DNA of 64,000 bases from Achromobacter pulmonis (GTDB lineage: Bacteria > Pseudomonadota > Gammaproteobacteria > Burkholderiales > Burkholderiaceae_B), in assembly GCF_902859765.1 (NCBI RefSeq), contig NZ_CADIJV010000024.1, forward strand, positions 26,242 through 90,241, read 5' to 3'. Below are positions 8,823 through 18,275 of the stretch, piece by piece. The translations under genes were made by a program, and so were the position numbers. Position 1 is the stretch's first letter, and every line of letters begins with the position of its first letter. A model generated the notes under the pieces. It was not told where the DNA came from. It saw only the letters and a program-made list of their open reading frames with translations, and searched no databases.

Positions 8823-10337
8823 ATGAAACGCTTGACCATCACTTTCGGCGCCAGCATGCTGGCGCTGGCCGCGGGCGCGGCATGCGCCCAGAACCTGCGC
8901 ATCGGCCTGCAGGAAGATCCCGACGTGCTCGATCCGCACCGCGCGCGCACCTACGTCGGCCGCATCGTCTTCACCTCGCTGTGCGACAAGCTGGTGGACA
9001 TCGATCCCAAGCTGCATTTTGTGCCGCAGCTGGCCACCTCGTGGTCGTTCAGCCCCGACAACAAGGTGCTGACCTTCAAGCTGCGCCAGGACGTGCTGTT
9101 CCACGATGGCAGCAAGTTCGACGCCGCCGCCGCCAAGGCCAACCTGGAGCGCGCCAAGACGCTGCCGGACAGCCTGCGCAAGGGCGAGCTGGCCTCGGTC
9201 GATAAGGTCGAGGCGCCCGACGCCGCCACGCTGGTGCTGACGCTCAAGCAGCCCGACGCCACGCTGCTGGCGCAGTTGTCCGACCGCGCCGGCATGATGC
9301 TGTCGCCCAAGTCCTTCGCCGATGCCGACGTGGCCGCGGTCGGCCGCAAGCCGATCTGCTCGGGTCCGTACAAATTCGTCGAACGCATCCAGAACGACCG
9401 CATCGTGCTGGAGAAATTCGACCAGTACTACGATGCCAAGGATTACGCCTTCAAGCGCATCACCTTCCTGCCGATCCCGGACACCACCGTGCGCCTGTCG
9501 AACCTGCGCGCTGGCGACCTGGACATGCTCGAGCGCCTGAATCCTTCCGATGCGCCCCAGGTCAAGAATGACGCCAGCCTGACCTTCGCCCCGATTGCCG
9601 GGTTGGGCTTCCAGCAGTTCATGTTCAACGTCGCCAACGGCAAGCGCGCCGAAGACAATCCCTTCAAGAACAAGCTGGTGCGCCAGGCGTTCCAATTGTC
9701 CATCGACCGCGACGCCATCAACGAAGTGGCCGGCGGCGGCATCTTCGAACCGGCGCAGCAGCCGTTCCCGCCCGCCAGCCCGTATCACAGCGACAAGTTC
9801 CCCGTGACCAAGCGCGACGTCGCCAAGGCCCGCGCGCTGCTCAAGCAGGCCGGCTTCGACCGCGTCAAGGCCGAGGTCATGTTCGGCAACAACACCACCA
9901 CCTCGTCGGTGGCCGAGATGGTCCAGGCCATGGCTTCCGAGGCCGGTTTCGACCTGTCGCTGCGTCCCACCGAATACGCCGCGCTGCAGAAGGAGTCGGC
10001 CGGCGGCAACTTCCAGGTGGTGATGCTGGGCTGGTCGGGCCGGGTCGATCCGGATGGCAACATCTACAGCTTCGTGACCTGCAAGGGCGCGTTGAACGAT
10101 GGCCATTACTGCAACCCCGAGGTCGACAAGCTGCTCAAGGAGGCCCGCACGGTGCCGGACGAAGCCAAGCGCCGCGCCCTCTATGACCAGGTGCAGGCCA
10201 TCATCCAGGACGAACTGCCTGGCGTGTACGACTACTACCAGCCGTGGCCGTTCGCGCTGGCCAAGAAGGTCAAGGGCTTCGTTCCCTATCCGGACGGCAT
10301 GATCCGCCTGAAGGGCGTGACGTTCGCGCAGAAGTGA
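8823..10337 (+). CDS. ABC transporter substrate-binding protein, family 5 (peptide/glutathione type)
   Basis: 504 residues with a Sec signal peptide ending at about ACA-QNLRIG (residue 22). The body has the SBP_bac_5 pattern: LDPHRARTYVGRIVFTSLCDKLVDID, then LATSWSFSPDNKVLTFKLRQDVLFHDGSKFDA. It is the periplasmic receptor for the two permeases and the ATPase that follow, most like DppA/GsiB proteins. AGGGG lies 8-12 bases before the ATG, 34 bases after the GGT-family gene, so the two are probably co-transcribed. A stable hairpin lies between it and the permease genes, which would favour excess receptor over permease mRNA. Confidence 0.92.
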   Translation: MKRLTITFGASMLALAAGAACAQNLRIGLQEDPDVLDPHRARTYVGRIVFTSLCDKLVDIDPKLHFVPQLATSWSFSPDNKVLTFKLRQDVLFHDGSKFDAAAAKANLERAKTLPDSLRKGELASVDKVEAPDAATLVLTLKQPDATLLAQLSDRAGMMLSPKSFADADVAAVGRKPICSGPYKFVERIQNDRIVLEKFDQYYDAKDYAFKRITFLPIPDTTVRLSNLRAGDLDMLERLNPSDAPQVKNDASLTFAPIAGLGFQQFMFNVANGKRAEDNPFKNKLVRQAFQLSIDRDAINEVAGGGIFEPAQQPFPPASPYHSDKFPVTKRDVAKARALLKQAGFDRVKAEVMFGNNTTTSSVAEMVQAMASEAGFDLSLRPTEYAALQKESAGGNFQVVMLGWSGRVDPDGNIYSFVTCKGALNDGHYCNPEVDKLLKEARTVPDEAKRRALYDQVQAIIQDELPGVYDYYQPWPFALAKKVKGFVPYPDGMIRLKGVTFAQK

Positions 10338-10365
10338 CCGGGGGCGGCGGTTCGTCGCCGCGCCC

Positions 10366-10389
10366 GCCGGCCGCGCCCTCGCGGCCGGC
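10366..10389 (+). terminator. Hairpin between receptor and permease genes
   Basis: Perfect 9-bp stem GCCGGCCGC (10366-10374) with GCGGCCGGC (10381-10389) and a 6-base loop, followed by only GTTT. It resembles the partial terminators or mRNA-stabilising stems often found after binding-protein genes in ABC operons. The remaining intergenic bases to 10466 are GC-rich with no gene. Confidence 0.5.
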
Positions 10390-10466
10390 CGTTTCCCGCG
10401 GCGGCCGCGCGCCGTGCCCTTCGGGGCCGGTTCCGTCCGCCGCTTTCGTTCTACGGTTTTTCCCTT

Positions 10467-11411
10467 ATGCTCAAACTCATCTTGCGCCGTGTGATCGTCG
10501 CGATACCGACCCTGATACTGGTATCGATGATCGTCTTCATGCTGCAGAAAATCCTGCCCGGCGATCCGGTGCTGACGCTGGCCGGCGAAGAGCGCGATCC
10601 GGCCGTGCTGGATTACCTGCGCGACAAGTACCGCCTCAATGATCCGCTGCCGATGCAGTACGCCGCCTGGGCCGGCCAGGTGCTGCAGGGCGACCTGGGC
10701 AAGTCGCTGCGCACCGACGTGCCGGTGACCACGCTGATCGCCCAGAAACTGCCGGTGACGCTGCAGTTGGCGGCGATGGCGATGTTCTTCGCGCTGCTGG
10801 TGGGCATTCCCATGGGCATCGTGGCGGCCGTGCGCAAGGGCAAGCCGGTCGAGATGGGGGCCAATATCGCCGCGCTGTCCGGCATGTCGATTCCCAACTT
10901 CTGGCTCGGCATCATCCTCATCATGGTGGTGTCGGTGCAATGGAAACTGCTGCCGGCCTCGGGCTACGTGTCGCCGGCCGAGGATTTCTGGCTCTCGATC
11001 AAGACCATGCTGATGCCGTCGCTGGTGCTGTCCACCGCGATTGCCGCCTATCTCATGCGCCACACCCGTTCGGCCATGCTCGAGGCGCTGTCGGCCGATT
11101 ACGTGCGCACCGCCCGCGCCAAGGGCGTGTCGCCGCGCCAGGTGGTGCTGCGGCACGCGCTGCGCAACGCGCTGATGCCGATCGTCACGCTGGTGACGCT
11201 GCTGTTCGGTGAATTGCTGGCCGGCGCGGTGCTGACCGAGCAGGTCTTCACCATCCCCGGCTTCGGCAAGCTGGTGGTCGACGCCGTCTTCACGCGCGAC
11301 TATGCGGTGGTGCAGGGCGTGGTGCTCTGCGTCGCGGTGGGCTTCATCCTGATGAACCTGCTGGCCGACATCCTGTACATCCTGGTCAATCCCCGCCTGA
11401 GGCACGCATGA
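10467..11411 (+). CDS. ABC transporter permease, DppB/GsiC type
   Basis: 314 residues with six predicted membrane segments. The N-terminus (LKLILRRVIVAIPTLILVSMIVF) and the EAA loop (YVRTARAKGVSPRQVVLRHALRNALMPIVT, about residues 210-240) are typical of the first inner-membrane subunit of peptide importers. Its stop overlaps the start of the next permease gene (ATGA at 11408-11411), indicating translational coupling. Confidence 0.93.
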   Translation: MLKLILRRVIVAIPTLILVSMIVFMLQKILPGDPVLTLAGEERDPAVLDYLRDKYRLNDPLPMQYAAWAGQVLQGDLGKSLRTDVPVTTLIAQKLPVTLQLAAMAMFFALLVGIPMGIVAAVRKGKPVEMGANIAALSGMSIPNFWLGIILIMVVSVQWKLLPASGYVSPAEDFWLSIKTMLMPSLVLSTAIAAYLMRHTRSAMLEALSADYVRTARAKGVSPRQVVLRHALRNALMPIVTLVTLLFGELLAGAVLTEQVFTIPGFGKLVVDAVFTRDYAVVQGVVLCVAVGFILMNLLADILYILVNPRLRHA

Positions 11412-12286
11412 GCGCACTTCCCGCAACGGCCGCCGCCGTCACGCCGCCCCGCAGCCGCAACCGCGCCTGGGGCAAGTTCAAACGCAACCACGTCGCCATG
11501 CTGGGCCTGGGTATCGTGTTGTTTTTCGTGCTGGTGGCGCTGCTGGCGCCGCTGATCGCCAGCCAGGATCCGTTCCAGACCAGCTTCACCACCATCCGCA
11601 AGGCGCCATCGGCCGCCCACTGGCTGGGCACCGATGAACTCGGCCGCGACATCTTCAGCCGCATGGTGCATGGCGCGCGCGCCTCGCTCATGGCCGGCCT
11701 GGTGTCGGTACTGATCGCGCTGGTGGTCGGCGTGCCGTTCGGTTTGGCGGCCGGCTATTTCGGCGGCTGGACCGACAGCTGCATTTCCCGCGCCACCGAG
11801 GCGCTGCTGGCGATTCCGTTCCTGATCCTGGCGATCGCGCTGGCCGCTTTCCTGGGGCCCAGCCTGACCAACGCCATGATCGCCATCGGCGTATCCGCCG
11901 CGCCCAAGTTCATCCGGCTCACGCGCGGCCAGGTGCTGGCGGTCAAGAGCGAGGATTACGTGCAGAGCGCGCGCGCGCTAGGCGCCTCCGACCTGCGCAT
12001 CATCTGCCGCCACGTGTTCCCGAACGTGATGCCGCCGCTGATCGTCCAGGCCACCATCACCATCGCCACGGCCATCATCGCCGAGGCCAGCCTGTCGTTC
12101 CTGGGTCTGGGCCTGCAGCCGCCGAACCCGTCCTGGGGCTCGATGCTGAACACCGCCAAGAACTTCATGACCCAGGCGCCCTGGATGTCGATCTTCCCCG
12201 GATCGGCCATTTTCCTGGTGGTGCTGGGCTTCAATCTGCTGGGCGACGGGCTGCGCGATGCGCTGGATCCCCGTCAGGACAAGTAA
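11408..12286 (+). CDS. ABC transporter permease, DppC/GsiD type
   Basis: 292 residues. It has the short cytoplasmic N-terminus of OppC_N proteins ([17 protein letters not shown]), a first membrane helix, then [44 protein letters not shown], characteristic of the second permease in dipeptide/nickel/glutathione importers. The EAA motif ([23 protein letters not shown]) docks the ATPase. It pairs with the upstream permease, overlapping it by four bases, and is five bases from the ATPase gene. Confidence 0.93.
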   Translation: MSALPATAAAVTPPRSRNRAWGKFKRNHVAMLGLGIVLFFVLVALLAPLIASQDPFQTSFTTIRKAPSAAHWLGTDELGRDIFSRMVHGARASLMAGLVSVLIALVVGVPFGLAAGYFGGWTDSCISRATEALLAIPFLILAIALAAFLGPSLTNAMIAIGVSAAPKFIRLTRGQVLAVKSEDYVQSARALGASDLRIICRHVFPNVMPPLIVQATITIATAIIAEASLSFLGLGLQPPNPSWGSMLNTAKNFMTQAPWMSIFPGSAIFLVVLGFNLLGDGLRDALDPRQDK

Positions 12287-12291
12287 TCATC

Positions 12292-14160
12292 ATGGCAACC
12301 ATGGACCCCAAACGCGTCGTCCAGGTCAATGACCTGACCGTGCGCTTCAAAACCCCCGAGCGTGTCGTCGAAGCGGTGCGCAACGTGTCGTTCCACGTCG
12401 ATCGCGGCGAAACCCTGGCGATCGTGGGCGAGTCCGGCTCGGGCAAGTCGGTCACTTCGCTGGCGCTGATGCGCCTGGTGGAATACGGCGGCGGCCGCAT
12501 CGTCAACGGCGGCATGTTGCTGCGCCGGCGCAACGGCGAGGTGCTGGATCTGGTCAACGCGCCCGACAGCACGCTGCAACGCGTGCGCGGCGCCGACGTG
12601 GCCATGATCTTCCAGGAGCCGATGACCTCGCTCAACCCCAGCTTCACGGCCGGCAGCCAGATCGCCGAGGCGTTGCAACTGCACCAGGGACTGGATGCGT
12701 CCGCGGCGCGCGCCGAGACGCTGCGCATGCTCGAGCGTGTGCGCATCCCCGAGGCCCGCGCCATTCTCGACCGCTATCCGCACCAGCTGTCCGGCGGCAT
12801 GCGCCAGCGCGTCATGATCGCCATGGCGCTGTCATGCAAGCCGCAGCTGCTGATCGCCGACGAACCCACCACGGCCCTGGACGTCACCATCCAGGCCCAG
12901 ATCCTGCAACTGATCCGCCAGCTGCAGGAAGAAATGGACATGGGCGTCATCTTCATCACCCACGACATGGGCGTGGTGGCCGAAGTGGCCGACCGCGTTC
13001 TGGTGATGTACCGCGGCGACAAGGTCGAGGAGGGCGGTTCCGACGAACTCTTCGCACAGCCGCGGCATGCCTACACCCGCGCCCTGCTGTCGGCCGTGCC
13101 GCGCCTGGGCGCCATGCACGGCACCGACGAGCCGGCCCCATTCCCGCTGCTCAAGGTCGAGGACGCCGCGCGCCAGGCCGAGCCGGCGCCCGCGCCGATG
13201 GCCTTGCCTTCCACCGTGCGCCGCGACAATGGCCCGGTGCTGAAGGTGCGTGACCTGACCACCAGCTTCGATATCACCGGCGGTATTTTCGGGCGGGTGC
13301 AAAAGCGCGTGCACGCGGTCGAAAAGGTCAGCTTCGATCTTTACCCTGGCGAAACGCTGTCGCTGGTGGGCGAGTCCGGCTGCGGCAAGACCACCACCGG
13401 CCGTTCGCTGCTGCAACTGGTCAAGAGCAAGAGCGGTTCGATCGAGTTCGACGGCCAGAACATCGGCGCGCTGCGCGGCAGCGCCATGCAGACGCTGCGC
13501 CGCCATATCCAGTTCATCTTCCAGGACCCGTTCGCCTCGCTCGATCCGCGCATGACGGTCGGCTACTCCATCATGGAGCCGCTGTTGATCCACCGCGTCG
13601 CCAGCGGCGCGAAGGCCGAGGAACGGGTGCGCTGGCTGATGGACAAGTGTGGCCTGGCGCCCGAGATGATCGACCGCTATCCGCACGAGTTCTCCGGCGG
13701 CCAGCGCCAGCGCATCTGCATCGCGCGCGCCCTGGCCCTGAACCCGAAAGTGGTGATCGCCGACGAATCGGTGTCGGCGCTGGACGTGTCGATCCAGGCG
13801 CAGATCGTCAACCTGCTGCTGGACCTGCAGCGCGAGCTGGGCGTGTCGTTCCTGTTCATTTCGCACGACATGGCGGTGGTCGAGCGCGTCAGCCATCGCG
13901 TGGCGGTGATGTACCTGGGGCAGATCGTCGAGATCGGCCCGCGCCGCGCCATCTTCGAGAATCCGCAGCATCCCTACACCAGGAAGCTGATGGCGGCGGT
14001 GCCGATCGCCGATCCGCAGCGCCGCCACCGCGAGCGCTCGCTGCTGGTCGACGAGATCCCCAGCCCGATGCGCAAGCTGGGCGACGATCCGCTGGTCGAG
14101 CCGCTGGTGCAGGTCGGGGAAGGGCACTTCGTTGCGCGCCATTCGGTCGGCGTGTACTGA
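12292..14160 (+). CDS. Fused two-domain peptide/glutathione ABC importer ATPase (DppD-DppF/GsiA type)
   Basis: 622 residues with two complete nucleotide-binding domains in one chain. Domain 1 has Walker A GESGSGKS at 46-53, signature LSGGM at 166-170 and Walker [13 protein letters not shown]. Domain 2 has Walker A GESGCGKT at 360-367, signature FSGGQRQR and [12 protein letters not shown]. Each domain carries the oligopeptide-transporter C-terminal region ([28 protein letters not shown]). A single fused ATPase is the GsiA arrangement of the E. coli glutathione importer; most peptide importers use two separate subunits. With the receptor and two permeases this completes one importer. Confidence 0.93.
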   Translation: MATMDPKRVVQVNDLTVRFKTPERVVEAVRNVSFHVDRGETLAIVGESGSGKSVTSLALMRLVEYGGGRIVNGGMLLRRRNGEVLDLVNAPDSTLQRVRGADVAMIFQEPMTSLNPSFTAGSQIAEALQLHQGLDASAARAETLRMLERVRIPEARAILDRYPHQLSGGMRQRVMIAMALSCKPQLLIADEPTTALDVTIQAQILQLIRQLQEEMDMGVIFITHDMGVVAEVADRVLVMYRGDKVEEGGSDELFAQPRHAYTRALLSAVPRLGAMHGTDEPAPFPLLKVEDAARQAEPAPAPMALPSTVRRDNGPVLKVRDLTTSFDITGGIFGRVQKRVHAVEKVSFDLYPGETLSLVGESGCGKTTTGRSLLQLVKSKSGSIEFDGQNIGALRGSAMQTLRRHIQFIFQDPFASLDPRMTVGYSIMEPLLIHRVASGAKAEERVRWLMDKCGLAPEMIDRYPHEFSGGQRQRICIARALALNPKVVIADESVSALDVSIQAQIVNLLLDLQRELGVSFLFISHDMAVVERVSHRVAVMYLGQIVEIGPRRAIFENPQHPYTRKLMAAVPIADPQRRHRERSLLVDEIPSPMRKLGDDPLVEPLVQVGEGHFVARHSVGVY

Positions 14161-14268
14161 AGCACGGCGTGTCCGCCCGCCTCGCGGGTGGACGGACACG
14201 CGGTTGGCGCCGCAGGCGGTATCATGGCGGGCTTCAGTCATTTGCCCCCATTCAACGGATTTTTCGCC

Positions 14269-14805
14269 ATGGCCCTGCGCGCCACCATCTACAAGGCCGA
14301 GCTCAACGTCGCCGACACCGATCGCCACTACTACGGCAGCCATTCGCTGACCGTCGCCCGCCATCCCTCGGAGACCGACGAGCGCATGATGGTGCGGCTG
14401 GTGGCCCACGCCTTGAACGCGCAGGAAGAACTGGCCTTCACCAAGGGCCTGAGCGACACCGACGAGCCGGACCTGTGGGTCAAGGATCTGACCGGCGCCA
14501 TCACCCTGTGGATCGAGGTCGGCCAGCCCGAAGAGCGCCGCATCCTGCGCGCCTGCGGCCGCGCCGAGCAGGTCATCGTCTACTGCTACGGCGGCTCGGC
14601 CAGCAAGATCTGGTGGGACGGCGTGCGCAACAAACTCGAACGCACCCGCAATCTCAAGGTCATCAACCTGCCGTCCGAGCAGACCCGCGCGCTGGCCGGG
14701 CTGGCCGAACGCACCATGCAGCTGAACGCCAACATTTCCGACGGCGTGGTGTATTTCTCCGCTGACAAGGGCGAGGTCAGCATCGAACCCGAAGTCTGGC
14801 GCTGA
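14269..14805 (+). CDS. yaeQ: YaeQ family protein
   Basis: 178 residues from ATG 14269 (MALRATIYKAELNVADTDRH); in-frame upstream starts would add an atypical extension, and E. coli YaeQ is 181 residues. Family features are YGSHSLTVARHPSETDERMMVRLVAHAL, LWVKDLTGAITLWIEVGQP and the PD-(D/E)XK-like core. The fold is related to nucleases but the biochemical role is not established; in E. coli it has been linked to suppression of rfaH defects. It is transcribed alone, about 110 bases after the importer ATPase. Confidence 0.9.
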   Translation: MALRATIYKAELNVADTDRHYYGSHSLTVARHPSETDERMMVRLVAHALNAQEELAFTKGLSDTDEPDLWVKDLTGAITLWIEVGQPEERRILRACGRAEQVIVYCYGGSASKIWWDGVRNKLERTRNLKVINLPSEQTRALAGLAERTMQLNANISDGVVYFSADKGEVSIEPEVWR

Positions 14806-14884
14806 TGCCGCCAGGCCAGGCGCCACCGCGGCCGACAATCAGACGTGTTCGGTCACGCTGCGCAGCATCGATCCGCCGGCGCCG

Positions 14885-15187
14885 ATGGGTGAGCAGGCCG
14901 CCATCCTGCCTGAAGCCGACTGGGCCCTGATCTATTCCAACCAGCAGGTGAACGTGCTCGAGAACGGGGTGTCCACCCTGGCCGGGCTGCCGGCGCACCA
15001 GGCGCTGCTGGCCTTGACCCAGGGTGACGACCGCCAGGTGGCGCTGGTGCGGCTGCGGATGGCGGACGACTACACCTGGTCCCTCATGTGTTCGGCCAGG
15101 GCCTACCATCCTGGCGTGGCCAGGGAGGGCTTCGACCGTATGGCCGGAACGTTCCGCAAGGTGCTGGACAGCTTCAGCGCGCCCTGA
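14885..15187 (+). CDS. Hypothetical protein, possibly 5'-truncated
   Basis: 100 residues from ATG 14885, the only start codon found in this frame after yaeQ. No ribosome-binding site is visible. The product (MGEQAAILPEADWALIYSNQQ... ending GFDRMAGTFRKVLDSFSAP) has no signal peptide. The frame stays open upstream of the ATG and encodes protein-like residues (DNQTCSVTLRSIDPP), which suggests the 5' part of a longer gene, perhaps exported, was lost. No family is recognised with confidence. It lies 79 bases after yaeQ and 124 bases before the tetR gene. Confidence 0.4.
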   Translation: MGEQAAILPEADWALIYSNQQVNVLENGVSTLAGLPAHQALLALTQGDDRQVALVRLRMADDYTWSLMCSARAYHPGVAREGFDRMAGTFRKVLDSFSAP

Positions 15188-15280
15188 AACGGGGGCGTTC
15201 CGGCCGCGCCGACAGGCATCCCCGGGACGGATCGTGCGCCGCAACAAAAAAAACGTGCAAAGCGGTTTCGGCGGGTTTAT

Positions 15281-15298
15281 ATTATGATCATCATATTC
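15281..15298. promoter_or_regulatory. TetR operator copy 1, over the tetR promoter/RBS
   Basis: An 18-base near-perfect palindrome centred on ATGATCAT (one mismatched pair) that shares its core ATGATCATCATAT with a perfect copy downstream of the gene. It overlaps TATATTAT, a plausible -10 element, and abuts the AGGAG ribosome-binding site (15298-15302), as expected for autorepression. Confidence 0.7.
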
Positions 15299-15311
15299 AG
15301 GAGCCCAGACC

Positions 15312-15911
15312 ATGGCCGGCCCCGCTTCCCGTAAAGAGATTTCCCACGACCGTATCGTGGAAGCGGCCGCGCGCGCGATCCGGCGGGTCGGTTACGCTGG
15401 CGTCGGCGTGGCCGACGTCATGAAGGAAGCCGGGCTCACGCACGGCGGCTTCTACGCGCATTTCCCGTCGCGCGATGCCATGCTGGTGGCGGCGATGGAG
15501 CGCGCCGGCCGGGACGGCGCGGCGCGCATGGCGCAGGGCGTGGCGCGGCGCCAGGCCGAGGGCGCCAGTCCGTTGCGCGCCCTGGTCGAAAGCTATCTGT
15601 CCGAGGCCCACCTGCTCAATTGCGAAGCCGGCTGCCCGGTCTCGGCGCTGGCCTCGGAGATACCGCGCCAGTCGCCCGAGGTCCGTGACATATCGGCCAG
15701 CCGGGTGACGGGTCTGGTGGGCGTGGTACAGCAGGCGCTGCCAGCCGGCGCGGGTCCGCACGCCGCGATGGCGATCACCAGCAGCCTGGTGGGCGCCATG
15801 CAACTGGCTCGCGCGCTCGGCGACAATGCGCAGGGCCGGGCCATGCTGGCGGCCGCGCGCCAGTCCATCCTGGAGCAATACGACAGCGAGGGGCGTCCGG
15901 CCATCCGTTGA
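15312..15911 (+). CDS. TetR/AcrR-family repressor
   Basis: 199 residues. The N-terminal TetR helix-turn-helix is clear (SHDRIVEAAARAIRRVGYAGVGVADVMKEAGLTHGGFYAHFPSRDAML, residues about 12-58). The C-terminal part with EAGCPVSALASEIPRQSPEVR resembles the TetR_C_16/AcrR-like ligand domain seen in regulators of SDR and MFS genes. Matching palindromes lie just before it and between it and the SDR gene, so it very probably represses itself and the SDR-MFS pair downstream. The inducer is unknown. Confidence 0.92.
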   Translation: MAGPASRKEISHDRIVEAAARAIRRVGYAGVGVADVMKEAGLTHGGFYAHFPSRDAMLVAAMERAGRDGAARMAQGVARRQAEGASPLRALVESYLSEAHLLNCEAGCPVSALASEIPRQSPEVRDISASRVTGLVGVVQQALPAGAGPHAAMAITSSLVGAMQLARALGDNAQGRAMLAAARQSILEQYDSEGRPAIR

Positions 15912-15954
15912 GCATCGCTTTTTCGGGCCGCTGTGCGCGGCCTTTCTTCATTCT

Positions 15955-15980
15955 AAAAATATGATGATCATCATATTTTT
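15955..15980. promoter_or_regulatory. TetR operator copy 2, perfect 26-bp palindrome
   Basis: Both arms read AAAAATATGATGA, giving perfect dyad symmetry over 26 bases. The core is shared with the palindrome before tetR. It sits in the 128-base gap upstream of the SDR gene, where a bound repressor would block that promoter. Confidence 0.8.
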
Positions 15981-16039
15981 GTCACCCCGACCGGCATGGC
16001 CGGCCGCCGTCTGAACGCAGCACCCCAAGGAAAGACATC

Positions 16040-16738
16040 ATGGAACTGAACAACGCAACCGTCCTCATCACCGGCGCCAACCGCGGCATCGGCCTGGCTT
16101 TCGCCCGCGAGGCGCTGGCCCGTGGCGCCCGCAAGGTCTATGCCGGCGCGCGCGATCCGGCCAGCCTCTCGCTGCCGGGCGTGCAGGCTATCAGGCTCGA
16201 CGTCACCCGCGACCAGGACGTGGCCGCCGCGGCCGCGCTGGCCAAGGACGTGACGCTGGTCATCAACAACGCCGGCATCGCCGCGACCGGCGGCTTCCTG
16301 GCCGACGGCAGCATCGAGTCGGCGCGCCGCCATCTGGAAACCAATCTGCTGGGCCCGCTGCGCGTGGCGCAGGCGTTCGCGCCGGTGCTGGCGGCCAATG
16401 GCGGCGGCGCGCTGCTGAACGTGCTGTCGATCGCCAGTTGGATCAACCGGCCGTTGCTGGGCGTGTACGGCATGAGCAAATCGGCCGCCTGGGCGCTGAC
16501 CAATGGCCTGCGCCACGAACTGCGCGAGCAGGGCACGCAGGTGCTGGGCCTGCACATGGGCTTTGTCGATACCGATCTGACGCGCGGCCTGGACGCGCCC
16601 AAGATCACCCCTGAATCCGTGGCGCGCCAGGCCTTCGATGCCCTCGAGGCCGGCGCCGAGGAAGTGCTGGCCGACGACGCCACGCGCCAGGTCAAGCAGG
16701 GCCTGGCGGCCGAGCCGGCCGTCTACCTGCAGGCTTGA
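16040..16738 (+). CDS. Short-chain dehydrogenase/reductase (SDR)
   Basis: 232 residues behind a strong AAGGAAAG ribosome-binding site. Classical SDR motifs are present: TGANRGIG near residue 12, NNAG at about 77-80, the catalytic Ser in VLSIAS and YGMSK as the catalytic Tyr/Lys. It is an NAD(P)H-dependent oxidoreductase acting on an unknown carbonyl or alcohol. The TetR operator upstream and the MFS exporter downstream suggest a detoxification unit in which the enzyme reduces a toxic carbonyl compound. The stop overlaps the most upstream possible MFS start. Confidence 0.92.
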   Translation: MELNNATVLITGANRGIGLAFAREALARGARKVYAGARDPASLSLPGVQAIRLDVTRDQDVAAAAALAKDVTLVINNAGIAATGGFLADGSIESARRHLETNLLGPLRVAQAFAPVLAANGGGALLNVLSIASWINRPLLGVYGMSKSAAWALTNGLRHELREQGTQVLGLHMGFVDTDLTRGLDAPKITPESVARQAFDALEAGAEEVLADDATRQVKQGLAAEPAVYLQA

Positions 16739-16794
16739 GCCGCGCACGCCACGCCTTTGCGGCCTTCCTGACTTCATCTCCGAGTTCGATCGAC

Positions 16795-18213
16795 ATGCAT
16801 TCCAATACCCCTCCCGCGGCGATCCATGCCGCCGCCGCGCGCCCCGCGGCCGCATCCCCCTGGCCGGTCTTCTGGATCGCCAGCGTGGCCGTGTTCCTGG
16901 TCTCGCTGGACGCCACCATGCTCTATGCCGCGTTCGGCGCCATGCGCGCCGGCTTTCCCCAGGCCTCGGCGGCCGACATGTCGTGGGTGTTGAACGCCTA
17001 CACGGTGGTCTACGCCGCCATGCTGATCCCCTCCGGCGGACTGGCCGACACGCATGGTCGCAAGCGCATGTTCATGCTCGGCGTATTGCTGTTCCTGGCG
17101 GCCTCGGCCGCCTGTGGCCTGGCCGGCAGCGTGGGCGGGCTGATCGCGGCGCGCGTGGCGCAGGCGGTCGGCGCGGCGCTGCTGACGCCGGCCTCGCTGT
17201 CGATTGTGCTGGCGGCGTTCCCGGCCTCGCAGCGCTCGGTGGCGGTGAGCCTGTGGGGCGCGGTGGCCGCGCTGGCGGCGGCGGTCGGCCCCAGCCTAGG
17301 CGCGTTCGTGGTCGATGCCGCCGGCTGGCCGTGGGCGTTCTACATCAACCTGCCGCTGGGGGCGCTGTCGCTGTGGTTCGGCGCCGGCCGGCTCAAGGAG
17401 TCGGTGCGGCCCGAAGCGCGGCGGCGCGTCGATGGCGTTGGCATGGCGCTGCTGATGGCGGGCGTGGGCGCGGTGGCGCTGTCGATCGTGCAGTCGGAAT
17501 CACCGCACTGGAGTCCCGGCGAGCTGTGGATGGTGGCGGCGTTGGGGCTGGCATCGCTGGCGGCGTTCGTCGGCTGGGCGCGCGCCACACCGCACCCGCT
17601 CGTGGACCTGGCGCTGTTCAAGCACCGCACCTATCGCTACGTGAACCTGGCGACGTTCAGCTTTGGCATCGCCTTCGCCATGATGTTCTTCGCCTTCTTC
17701 TTCTACATGACCGGCGTCTGGCACTACAGCCTGCCGCGCGCCGGACTAGCCGTCACGCCGGGGCCTCTGTTGGTGATGCCGACGGCGATCATCACCGGCA
17801 GGCTCGCGGCCCGCATGGGGCATCGCCCGTTCCTGGTGGGAGGCGCCCTGGTCTATGCCACCAGCGGCCTGTGGTTTCTGCTGGTGCCGGGCGTCGAACC
17901 GGCCTATCTGGCGCATTGGCTGCCGGGACTGTTGTTGAGCGGGCTGGGCGTGGGCATGGTGCTGCCGTCGCTGGCCGGCGCCGCGGTCAACCGCCTGCCG
18001 CCGCAGCACTACGCGGTGGGCAGCGCCGTCAACCAGGCCACGCGCCAGATCGGCGCGGTGCTGGGGGTGGCGTTGACGGTGCTGCTGCTGGGCAAGGGCA
18101 CATTGAGCCACGCGGACTTCGATCCGGTGTACATCGGCCATGTCGGCCTGGCGCTGTTGACGGGCGTGCTGTGCCTGGCGGTCGATACGCGGCCGAGGCC
18201 CGCCCATGCTTGA
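16795..18213 (+). CDS. MFS drug-efflux transporter, DHA2 (EmrB/QacA) type
   Basis: 472 residues from ATG 16795; an in-frame TTG at 16735 overlapping the SDR stop is less likely. There are about 14 predicted membrane helices. Helix 1 carries FLVSLDATMLYAAFGAM, the DHA2 motif with Asp, and the loop 2-3 motif is GGLADTHGRKRMF. It is a proton-driven exporter of the inner membrane. Its place 57 bases after the SDR gene under the same TetR operator suggests co-regulated export. The substrate is unknown. Confidence 0.9.
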   Translation: MHSNTPPAAIHAAAARPAAASPWPVFWIASVAVFLVSLDATMLYAAFGAMRAGFPQASAADMSWVLNAYTVVYAAMLIPSGGLADTHGRKRMFMLGVLLFLAASAACGLAGSVGGLIAARVAQAVGAALLTPASLSIVLAAFPASQRSVAVSLWGAVAALAAAVGPSLGAFVVDAAGWPWAFYINLPLGALSLWFGAGRLKESVRPEARRRVDGVGMALLMAGVGAVALSIVQSESPHWSPGELWMVAALGLASLAAFVGWARATPHPLVDLALFKHRTYRYVNLATFSFGIAFAMMFFAFFFYMTGVWHYSLPRAGLAVTPGPLLVMPTAIITGRLAARMGHRPFLVGGALVYATSGLWFLLVPGVEPAYLAHWLPGLLLSGLGVGMVLPSLAGAAVNRLPPQHYAVGSAVNQATRQIGAVLGVALTVLLLGKGTLSHADFDPVYIGHVGLALLTGVLCLAVDTRPRPAHA

Positions 18214-18275
18214 GCGTCGGCGCGGCGCGCGAGGGGGCGCTGGGGTGCGGCGCGCGGCCGGCCGCCGCCTCGTGG

